NCBI GenBank assembly: GCA_963575745.1
Contig: CAUYUJ010001343.1
Location: 1 to 64,000, forward strand
Length of the DNA: 64,000 nt
Direction of reading: 5' to 3'
Origin: Prorocentrum cordatum
Lineage: Eukaryota; Sar; Dinophyceae; Prorocentrales; Prorocentraceae
The first letter of the stretch is position 1, and every line of letters begins with the position of its first letter. Below the pieces are notes generated by a model that saw nothing but the letters and a program-made list of their open reading frames with translations, had not been told where the DNA came from and made no database searches. A program made the translations under genes and the position numbers. Shown piece by piece: positions 22,013-30,081 of the stretch.

Positions 22013-24826
22013 ATGGCGGACGGCTGGGGCGATGTGCTCGCCGAGGTTGCGGGTGAGCCTCACCCGCCGCCCCGCGGCCCCGCGGGCGCCGCGGCCAGAG
22101 GGCCGCGCCCCCCGCCCCGCAGGCCCAGTCGGGCAGCCGCGAGGTCGGTCGCGGCGGCGGGCCGCACCAACGCCCTGGCGCTGCCCCTGTCGGAGTCAGT
22201 GAAGCTGCCCACCGTGCCCAGACACATAGTCCAATGCACGGGCAGAGGCTCGACAGATCAGTGGCCGCTGCTCCCGTACGTTCGCATGGCAGCGCTCACG
22301 ATCGAGCGCCAGAGAGTATCAGACCAAGACGTGCCAGCGAATCTCAACCGCATGTTGATGGATTCGTCGTCCGAGCTGGCTGGCAGAACCACGTCAAATG
22401 CATCGGTCCAGGATTCGATCGGCGTGACCCCTGGGGGCTACACCGAGTACGTGATCGCCCTGGCCAACACCATCGTACATTTCGAGCGGGACCAGAAGCT
22501 TGCGCTGGAGAGCTATTTGACAAATACGGTCCCCAAGGAGAGCTTGCTCCACTACGTCGAGGCGGTCAAGTACGACGAGACCCCGATGAAGCTGTCAGTG
22601 AACGATTCTTTCCAAGCGCGTGGTCGTGGTGCAGTGGGCTCTTCCGATCAGCAGCAGGTGGCCGTGTACCACATGGATCGATCTCGACAGTGGGGGAAGC
22701 CGAAGTTAGAGAGAACTGTCATCAAGCTGCTGCAGAGCTCGTCGAGGTTCGGGTGCCTTCTGAGGACCAACGCGGGCGAGTACGTCGGCATCGTCGGCGC
22801 GTCCATTGCTCCGCTCCAGTGGCTGGATCGGAACACTGGGGAGTGTCTTCGAGAGGCGGACCAACGTCGCACCACTGCTGTTGGACGGGCTGCTAAGGAC
22901 TTTGCGTGCAAGACGCGCGCGTCAGTCCTGGACGGCGCTGGCCCGAACGCCCGCTGCGAGGCGCAGGTCGGGGTTGACCGACGAGGCGACGGCTGGGGCA
23001 AGATTGGTTTCACATGCTCCATACATTGCCTCGCGAACGTATTCACGCACACCTTCGACCTGACGGGCTCCGACGTGTCTGGCCAAATCAATTTCGCACT
23101 TGCCGTCAACGAGGGCTCGGGCTTCTCTTCTTTCTGTCGGATATTCCGCGCTGTGGTTCAACAGCGGATTCGCATCCGCAGGGGGAGGCCCCCTCCAGAG
23201 GCCACCCCGTGCAAGCGGCACTTGCTGTGCCTTTCGCTCGCAAGGGGGAGTCGACTGATCGAGAAGAAGACAGCTTTGCACCATTTGCCGAACGGGGACT
23301 GGAGGGACCGAGAGCACGTCGACATATGGATTCTCGAGGGCATCGACATAAACGAGAGCGAGATCAAGAAGTCGGTGTCGGAGGCCTTGGAGGTCGTCCT
23401 CTTGGGAGCTCGATTCACCCGGTGGCCGAGGAGCAAGAGGGCGGGGTCCGACGTCGCCATGGACGAGTTCATCCTACTTGATGGCATTCACGGCTTGGGC
23501 TCTGCTGTCTGGGCTATCTGGGCGAAAGAGATGGCTCGGGGCTCCAAGAAGAGACCTCGGCTGGGCGATGGCGGGGCTCTGCCAGCTGCTGCCGCCGGGC
23601 CTGGCGCCGCCGATGGCGGCGAGGGCGGTGCCGCAGAGGCTGCGGCTGCCAGCGGCGGCGATGGGCAGGGCCATGGAGATTTCAATGCAAAACGGCTGGA
23701 GAATGAGTACCATCGTAGCACCGCTGGAGATTGGATGGACACGTCGCCGCTTGACAGAGTGGTGATCATTCGGCAGGTGCTGGAGCCTTTACGTCGGACG
23801 ATGGATTGGCACCTCGAGGTCGGCGGCAAGCACTGGGAGATCAAGCAGAGGGGCATGGTTGTCCAGGCTGAGTCCAAGGGCGCAGCCAGTTCGACGAGCA
23901 GGACGTGGCCGATCGTGGAGGCTGCGCTTGGCACCCCTGCGCGCGTCTTCCAGGCTGCGTGGGACCCTCTGTTTCGCGAGCACGTGCTGTGGAAGGACCT
24001 CGTGCAGCCGTCGGCGATGACTCGGAAGGCGCGCGCCCTCGCGTTCAAGCTTCTTTCGAGGTCTGAGTGCCAGGTTCGGGAGGCGTTCATGCATCGACAT
24101 AGTTTGCTTCCGACTCGCATCTTCGCCATGATCGCGGACCCAGCCGTTGCGCAGGAAGTGAGTGACCTCCAGGATTGCCGCATGGACAGCTGGACGAAGG
24201 ACTTCGTGCTGCGACACAAGGACGCGGACGGAGGCTTGTCGAACCCAGCGGCGATCGCAGAGTTGAACCTTCTTGCCGCCATGATCGACTTGGACATCAA
24301 GGCTATCGAGTCCCGCCACGCCTCGATCCGCAGGCGGCTGATGGTCAGGGGAGTGCAGACCCACTCGGCAACGTTCGCGGAGTCGTCGGCCGAATGGGTG
24401 GTTGCCCAAGCTCGTTTATCAGGCAGGGCATTTCGAGCAGTCGGTGAGGGGGGCGCGCCAGCAGGTGGTGGCGATGACGCAGGGGGCCCTGGCGGGCCGC
24501 CAGAGGGCGAGGAGGCTACCACCACTGTCAGGGGCACGGTGTCTTCTTGGCATGCTTTCCTGAGGGAGCAATCCCTTGGTCAGACTGGCCGCCAGTGCAT
24601 CGCCGCCTTGAGCGCTGCGTACCGCGCTTTACCCAGAGCAGAGGTGGCGAGGCTGGCTGCCGTCGCAGCCGCGGCCAATGGGAATCCCCGTGCTGCGGAT
24701 GCACCTGGCAGCGCCTTAGGCCTTCGGTCCCGCGACCTTGCTCGCGCCCAGGCCAAGAGGCGGCGGGAGGCGTCTGAGCAGCAGCTCGTCGCGGAGGCTG
24801 TCGTGCCGACCAGCCGCGGGGGATGA
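22013..24826 (+). CDS. Gene B, first coding block (N-terminal 937 residues)
   Basis: The start at ATG 22,013 is chosen because MADGWGDVLAEVAG matches gene A's MAEGPGDAAVLDAV; the frame is open further upstream but only through poly-Pro and poly-His sequence. Residues ~10-55 are an Ala/Arg/Pro linker. Then comes a globular part with YDETPMKL (Asp188), GKIGFTCSIHCLANVFTHTF, and LPNGDWRDRE (Asp429). After a low-complexity Ala/Gly insert (~525-560) there is VVIIRQVLEPLR, AFKLLSRSECQVREAF and IESRHASIRRRLM (Glu766) with QTH. No intron is needed where gene A has one. The family is unknown to me. The three acidic residues conserved with A could be a DDE-type triad of a transposase-derived protein, which is a hypothesis. 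The stop at 24,824 may be premature (see next block). Confidence 0.75.
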   Translation: MADGWGDVLAEVAGEPHPPPRGPAGAAARGPRPPPRRPSRAAARSVAAAGRTNALALPLSESVKLPTVPRHIVQCTGRGSTDQWPLLPYVRMAALTIERQRVSDQDVPANLNRMLMDSSSELAGRTTSNASVQDSIGVTPGGYTEYVIALANTIVHFERDQKLALESYLTNTVPKESLLHYVEAVKYDETPMKLSVNDSFQARGRGAVGSSDQQQVAVYHMDRSRQWGKPKLERTVIKLLQSSSRFGCLLRTNAGEYVGIVGASIAPLQWLDRNTGECLREADQRRTTAVGRAAKDFACKTRASVLDGAGPNARCEAQVGVDRRGDGWGKIGFTCSIHCLANVFTHTFDLTGSDVSGQINFALAVNEGSGFSSFCRIFRAVVQQRIRIRRGRPPPEATPCKRHLLCLSLARGSRLIEKKTALHHLPNGDWRDREHVDIWILEGIDINESEIKKSVSEALEVVLLGARFTRWPRSKRAGSDVAMDEFILLDGIHGLGSAVWAIWAKEMARGSKKRPRLGDGGALPAAAAGPGAADGGEGGAAEAAAASGGDGQGHGDFNAKRLENEYHRSTAGDWMDTSPLDRVVIIRQVLEPLRRTMDWHLEVGGKHWEIKQRGMVVQAESKGAASSTSRTWPIVEAALGTPARVFQAAWDPLFREHVLWKDLVQPSAMTRKARALAFKLLSRSECQVREAFMHRHSLLPTRIFAMIADPAVAQEVSDLQDCRMDSWTKDFVLRHKDADGGLSNPAAIAELNLLAAMIDLDIKAIESRHASIRRRLMVRGVQTHSATFAESSAEWVVAQARLSGRAFRAVGEGGAPAGGGDDAGGPGGPPEGEEATTTVRGTVSSWHAFLREQSLGQTGRQCIAALSAAYRALPRAEVARLAAVAAAANGNPRAADAPGSALGLRSRDLARAQAKRRREASEQQLVAEAVVPTSRGG

Positions 24827-25003
24827 CTGATTTGGCAATGCGGCGAGCATCGGCAGATCCCAACGCCACCGTGAACATGGACTCGATGATGCGGGCTGCC
24901 CAGTCGCACATGGTGAGCTTGCGCCGCGTGGCCAAGACCGAGCAGCGAAAGATGGCCGACGCGATGGAGGCTTGGGAGTCGACTACGGGCGCTGCCCGTC
25001 CAG
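24823..25003 (+). CDS. Gene B, linker segment in a shifted frame
   Basis: The coding signal moves to another frame beside a five-base G run at 24,818-24,822, giving MTDLAMRRASADPNATVNMD, then shifts back at or before 25,004. NATVNMDSMMRAAQSHMV resembles NQMFTVDMHKKSAVLMC of gene A's third block. Either two small indels or tiny introns are present. CGTCCAG at 24,997-25,003 could be an acceptor. There is no homologue of A's ~150-residue insert here. Confidence 0.45.
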
Positions 25004-25354
25004 AAGAAGAAGTACACCTGTGCTCAGATCGGCATGTGCATCTGTTGCCCTGAGGCCGATGTCATCAAGAAGTTCCGCAGGCGCTTCTACTCCGAGCTGA
25101 AGGGCCTCTGCGCCAAGGGGTCGCCCGAGCGGAAGCTCTTGGACGATTCCAGCTTGGTCGTGCGACTGCACGGCATCAAGGCGGCTGTCGTCGATGGCTG
25201 GGGCGTTGTGGCAGCTGGCCTCTCCGGCGACGACCCCGACGGCGTGGGCGCCTACGTGTGGTGGCACATCGGCTCCCACGAGTTCAGCCCCTACTGCTCC
25301 AACTTCAGGCCGCTCGCCTTCGTCGAGCAGGGGGCCGTCGGCGGCCAGGTGGAG
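25004..25354 (+). CDS. Gene B, Cys-rich and WWHIGSHEF block
   Basis: 117 codons in the same frame as the main block: KKKYTCAQIGMCICCPEADV, FRRRFYSELKGLC, GAYVWWHIGSHEFSPYC and NFRPLAFVEQ. It aligns with A's third block through the WHIG...F...F.RL motif. The block ends at GTG GAG before GTATTG, a phase 0 donor equivalent to A's GTATTAG. The Cys residues may bind metal but their spacing is only partly kept between the copies. Confidence 0.6.
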
Positions 25355-25762
25355 GTATTGTTGGAGGAGCAGTTAGCGGAACGGAACCACGCTCATCCCA
25401 CCACGAACGCGTGCGTGCACGCACGCTCGCGCATGCGTTTACGCGCGTGCGCCGCACGCGCGTAAACGCATGCGCGCTGGCACGCGCGCGCGCACGCACG
25501 CGTGCGCATATTCGTGGGCGCGCGCAAATACGGGCAGCTGCGCACGCATGCACACGCATGCAGGCACGCAGGCACGGGCACAGGGGACGAGGGAGAAGAG
25601 GAGGGTGTGACGAGACAGACCAGGACGACACTGGCGAGGGGAACGCAAGGGGGCTAGTCGGAAAGGGGTCATAGGGATCGATGGGGGGAGGATGATTGGG
25701 GATGGGGTGAGAGTGATCCCGTCATTGCTATAGTTTCGCCCCCCACGAGGGGTGCCACAGAG
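25355..25762 (+). other. Gene B intron between the WHIG and SLVDW blocks
   Basis: A 408-base intron starting GTATTG and ending CACAGAG, phase 0 at both ends. Its position and phase match gene A's 3.3 kb intron between 8,530 and 5,212. Confidence 0.6.
25429..25475. repeat. 47-base perfect palindrome
   Basis: Two 23-base arms, GCGCATGCGTTTACGCGCGT plus GCG and its exact inverse, around one central C. Flanking sequence (25,390-25,580) is alternating purine-pyrimidine, prone to Z-DNA. It lies 75 bases into gene B's intron. Confidence 0.9.
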
Positions 25763-26120
25763 TCTTTGGTTGATTGGGAGGCGTTCAGTAGCTTGGACCT
25801 CACGGCCGATTGGTCGATCAGCTTTTGGGTCATCGACGAGAGTGATCGTGCCGTCGCCCGTTTTCGCCCTGCCGACGTCGTCGTGGTCTCCATGGGCCCC
25901 GAGTCCGAGCTGCGGCAGTCAGGGAAGGCGACGAGGCGGGCCACAGCTGCGCGGCCCGCCGCCACGGACGACGGCGACGACGGCGACCACGGGAGCATCG
26001 CGTCGGACCAGGAGGAGGACCTGGATGACCCCCTCCCCCTGGACGACGGGCCCGTGGGCGGCGACGACCACGGCGGCGCGGACGACGTCCGCGCTGGTGG
26101 CGAGGACAGCATACTTGAAT
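25763..26120 (+). CDS. Gene B, SLVDW block with acidic linker
   Basis: The block reads SLVDWEAFSSLDLTADWSIS, then a short globular part (FWVIDESDRAVARFRPADVV), then an Asp/Gly-rich acidic linker, ending before a TGTAAGT donor at 26,121. It aligns with A's fourth block and with the acidic part of A's last block; A has a T-rich intron within this region. I assign no function. Confidence 0.55.
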
Positions 26121-26617
26121 GTAAGTTCCCGCAAGCATCGCCTAATCCTATGGTGGGGAGGCCTCTACATTTAACACATTAGCTAGTTAGGTTAACGGTG
26201 TGGAAATTGTAAAACAGCAGCGCTTCAAACAAGAGCACAACAATCAAACAACACGTAAAACAAAACAACGGCTCTAACACATCACAAACAAGCCCCGATA
26301 GGTTCCGACACGCCACCGAAACGGCCCTATACGTCCCCAAGAGCGGGAGGTGACGAGGAGGTTGGACGACAGGGGGTTAGGGAGGGGGCGGTGGAAGGCA
26401 GGCAGGATATGAAGCAATCCCTGGTAAGAAGAACAGTTGCACATTACGGAGGAGGAAGATGATGTGAAGAAGCGGAAGCAACACGAGGAACATATGTATG
26501 TCTCTTGGGGGTCATCTTGGAGCCGTGCCGGGCCGTCTCGGCAGGCCTCCTCTGTGGGTCTGGGGTGGAGTGGGAGGGCTGGGGTTGCATCGCCCTCCTG
26601 CCCCTCGATCCGCACAG

Positions 26618-27143
26618 GACGAGGTCGGCATGGACATCGACGAGTTGTTCAGCGAGGGCGAGGGCGACGACGGCGGCGGCGAGGTTCCGCTGCCGCCCGA
26701 GGCCCCTATGCCACCGCCTGTTTTTCCGTTGCCTCCGCCCCCGCCTCCTGTCTCTCGGGCCTCCCGCTCAGAGGTGGGGTCGCGGGCGAGCCGCGAGCCT
26801 GTGCAGCATGCTGTCAATGTCCAAGGAAAAAGTACGATTGTGTATTACAGGAAAGGCAGGTGTTTCGAGGCCAGGTGCCATCGTGGCCATGGTCGCTGCA
26901 CAATGAGCGCAGCAGCGCACGGCAGCGATCTTGAGAATTCGGCTGCGCAGGGGCGCCCACTTGGCTTGTTAGTATCGTGGGTTCTGGACCTTGGGGAGGT
27001 CTGTGACGACAAGCCGTCGCGCAAAAAAAAACAAATTCGCACTCCTGACGCTGCGTCCGTACATGAGGCGGCGTGCTCGGGAGCTCCTTCGTGGCCTGCC
27101 AGGAGAGCCCGAGGAGCCAGAGGGATTGGCGTCCTCCCGATGA
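26618..27143 (+). CDS. Gene B, C-terminal block
   Basis: The block starts after CCGCACAG with DEVGMDIDELFSEGEG, then a Pro-rich linker, then STIVYYRKGRCFEARCHRGH, GRCTM and GRPLGLLVSWVLDL. The frame must shift by one inside the nine-base A run at 27,023-27,031 to continue as FALLTLRPYMRRRARELLRG and end at TGA 27,141-27,143. This shifted end resembles A's EVREAARTLFVAEC. Without the shift the frame runs on as low-complexity sequence to 27,268. A Cys...GHG-x-Cys pattern followed by a PLG motif is the best-conserved C-terminal feature of both copies. Confidence 0.6.
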
Positions 27144-27279
27144 GCGATGAAAAAACGATTAAGGGGTGGGGCGGAGGTGGAGGAGCAGGATGCCAGGGAA
27201 CGGTGATGAGGGGGAAGAGCAGGGACAACCGAAATGAGGAGGGGGTGAGGCCCTCGCTTCCCTTATAGGTTGCCGTGCA

Positions 27280-28120
27280 AGAAGGGCGGCTGGGGCGCCG
27301 ATGGGCGAGGGGGACCGGGGTCGACGTTGAGGCGGGGGCTCTCGTCTTAGCGCCGCGCACGCTCATCTTAAACATCCGCAGCAGACGCGGATGGAAGGCG
27401 GGCGGTTTTCAAGTTGCGGCCCTCGCCTGAGCTCGTCTACAACTTGCATCAGCTATACTGATGGAGGGCGAGCGGTGTTCAAATTACGCTCTCGCCTTAA
27501 CCTTGGCGCCGCGCAATCTCATTCTCAAAGCTTGCAGCACTTGCACTTCCCCCATCGCTGAACGGATATGTCCGAGGTTTGGCGTGGCGACGTGCCCCGT
27601 GCCTGACAGCCTGGGCTTGGCAAGTGGATGGGCAACGGTTCGAGGTGATTTGTCACCCCCATCTCCCCATCTGACGCCCTCTCTTGGCTTTCGCCGCCGC
27701 CCCTCTCCTCAGCTTCGTCGCGTCTGGCCCGCGAGCTCATGCATCTCAGACCCCGTCCCACGGTAAGTGCAGTCATCATTGCCGTGCTGGCGCATCTTGG
27801 AGCGCCCTTTGGGGCGATGAGGGCCCCCTGTGCACTGCGGCGGCGGCTGCGGCGACGGCGGCGACGACAGCGGGTGTGATAAGGGCGACAGCGGCGACGA
27901 CGGCGACGACGACGGCCCTTCGGCCAGTCGGTGTGGCTGGGGCGCCATGGGGTGCTCCTGGAGGTCTCCCCATGGGGGGGGGCCTTCTGTGCCCTCAGAC
28001 TTTTTCGAGACTCCCCTGTGAGACTCTTTTGGCACCGAGACTCTTCTTGAGACTCCTCCTGGGACTCCGCTGGACTGCGAGACTCTTTGTTGGTGCCCTC
28101 TCGGGGGCAGCTGTTCGAAG
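27280..28120. other. No gene recognised
   Basis: Mixed sequence downstream of gene B. An imperfect pair GGAAGGCGGGCGGTTTTCAA / GGAGGGCGAGCGGTGTTCAA occurs at about 27,390 and 27,463. A GCGACGGCGACGAC-rich stretch lies at 27,840-27,920. Confidence 0.4.
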
Positions 28121-28129
28121 GATTCGGAT

Positions 28130-28660
28130 GGAGACTGTTTCGAGACTTTTTCGAGACTCTGTCTGAGATTATTTCCTGTGTTTTTTTTTGCGCGTCCTGG
28201 GGGCCTGGCACGGGGGGGAGGGCGGCGGTCGCAAGGGGACTGTTTTGATCTTTTTTGGAGACTGTTTTGGGACTTTTTGGTGCCGTTTTTGGCCAGGAGA
28301 CTGTTTTGAGACTGTTTTGAGACTGTTTTGAGACTGTTTTGAGACTATTTTGGGACTGTTTGGGGGTTTGGGGAGCCGTTCAAAAAGTACAGAAAAAGTA
28401 TCGAAACAGTTTCGAAAAAGTCTCGAAACAGTCTCCCGCGCCGACCCCCCCCAAAAAATATACAAAAAATATCAAAACAGTCTCGAAATAGTGTTTTGGG
28501 AGAGTCTCAGAAGCGATTTGGGCACCCGCCGCCCTATTCCCAAGAGTCTCAAAACAGTCTCACAACAGTTTCAAACAAGTAGCTAAACAGCGCACTGCGA
28601 AACACACACATGAAAACACAGCTCCCCGAAAAGTCTCGAAACAGTCTCAGGGGGGGACTC
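28130..28660. repeat. GAGACTGTTTT-type tandem and inverted repeats
   Basis: Units of 11 bases (GAGACTGTTTT) are tandem at 28,255-28,355, then recur in reverse orientation (AAACAGTCTC) to 28,650. A few units also occur at 35,565-35,630. Confidence 0.85.
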
Positions 28661-28769
28661 TTCAGACCTTCAGCTGCCCAAACAGTGCCAGGGGGGGGAC
28701 TCTGAGGACCCCCGCGTGCCCAAAGAGTGTCCAAAGAGTGTCCCGAGAGGGCGCCGAGAGGGGCCGCGA

Positions 28770-29060
28770 AGAGGGTCAGTTCCCGCGACGTTGGGCCCTC
28801 GTGGGGAGCCCTTGGGGCCCTCTTGGGCCCCATTGGAGCCGCATCGTGCCCATGTTGGGCCCCTCTTAGGCCCCTGGGAGGGCTCTGAGAGGGTTCAGAA
28901 AGGGCACCCAGATGCCCCAGAGGGTGCTCCAGACGCGGAGGGCCAAGCAATAACATATGTGTTTGGGTTTCTGGCATCAACGCAATCCTGGGCCCCTCGT
29001 GGGGCCCTCTCGGAGCCCCAAGAAGCTTGCCGAGAGGACCCAGGATTGGGCAATGCCGAT
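28770..29060. repeat. GGGCCCTCTTGGG-type dispersed repeat
   Basis: Built of the same short units as the inverted-repeat arms at 5.7-6.8 and 9.8-10.9 kb. A further block is at 40,920-41,200. Confidence 0.65.
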
Positions 29061-29485
29061 ACACGCACATGTTTCGGATGGGTCCATATTACGCCCTAGG
29101 GGGGTCGCAAAGAAGGCGCCGAGAAGGCCCTGGACCGACCGTCTGGGCACCGCTACATCCGTTTCATGTTTACATTATAATCATTAGAGCAAGGGGTCCT
29201 GCAGACAAGCATCTGGCTGCTCGAAATCGGGGCCCTTCTCGGGGCAAGCTCGGAGTCGGCCTGGGCTTTAAGTTTGAAAATGGGGCCCGCGCTATAAATC
29301 TATCCTGGGCGCAACCAAAGGCCCCACATAGGTTTCGTCGTTGACCTTTTGGGGCCCATGGCTCCGGCCGTTGCGAGTTGAACGGGGCCTGGGCCTTAGG
29401 GGGCCCTGGGCCGCCATGGGGCCCAGCTGTTGAAGGCCCTGGGCCGCCCTGGGGCCCGAGGGGCCCCCGTTCGACCGTCGGCGTC

Positions 29486-29506
29486 GCGTCGCCCTCTTGG
29501 CTCAAA
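29486..29506 (+). other. Weak spliced-leader-like sequence upstream of gene C
   Basis: GCGTCGCCCTCTTGGCTCAA matches 16 of 21 positions of the dinoflagellate leader, including the whole TTGGCTCAA end. It lies about 90 bases upstream of the candidate start of gene C. It may be a decayed leader relic or chance. Confidence 0.3.
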
Positions 29507-29594
29507 TTTCGCAGAGCCTTTGAGCACGCGTGCTCCGACCGCCAGTGCCCGACCAGCACCGCGGCCGCCCGACGCCCAGCCGCTCGCATCGGAG

Positions 29595-29616
29595 ATGGCC
29601 AAGCGCAGCTCCAACG
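29595..29616 (+). CDS. Gene C, candidate first exon
   Basis: ATG at 29,595 encodes MAKRSSN and is followed by a good donor, AACG|GTGAG at 29,617. Joining to the acceptor TTGTTTAACAG at 30,081 keeps phase and gives MAKRSSN-A-IVCRREACDDLV. This is inference from splice signals and frame only. Confidence 0.4.
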
Positions 29617-30081
29617 GTGAGATGCCCGCTGCTGGTCGCCAACGCCGCCTCGGTGCGAAGTCCACGACGCGCGGTCTCTGCGGCGAGGCGCCGAGGGTCC
29701 AGCTGAAAACCGAACCAATAGCAACAACAACACAACAGCAGCAACACCACTAGCAATAGCAATAACAGCAGCAACAACAACAGTCGAAACAATAGCAACA
29801 ACAACATCAACAACAATCACAACAACACAGCAACAACCCCCCGCCCCTGCTGTCTGCTCCCTGCTCCTTCCCCTCCTCCCTCCGTCCTTCATTCCCCCCG
29901 TGCTCTATCCTCTGATGCTCCCGACCCTCCTCCCCTCTCCCTGCCCCCTACCCCCTCGCCCCCTTGCGCCCACCCCCACCCCCCCCCGTCGCTCGCAGAG
30001 TGGCGGAGGAGGGGGGGCGGAGCGCGCGCGGGGCGCGGAGGGGGGGGTCGAGGATCCGGGAAGCAAGTTTTTGTTTAACAG
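29617..30081 (+). other. Gene C candidate intron 1
   Basis: 465 bases, GT...AG, containing AAC/CAA microsatellite sequence at 29,720-29,840 and a C-rich stretch, ending in a T-rich tract and AACAG. Confidence 0.4.
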
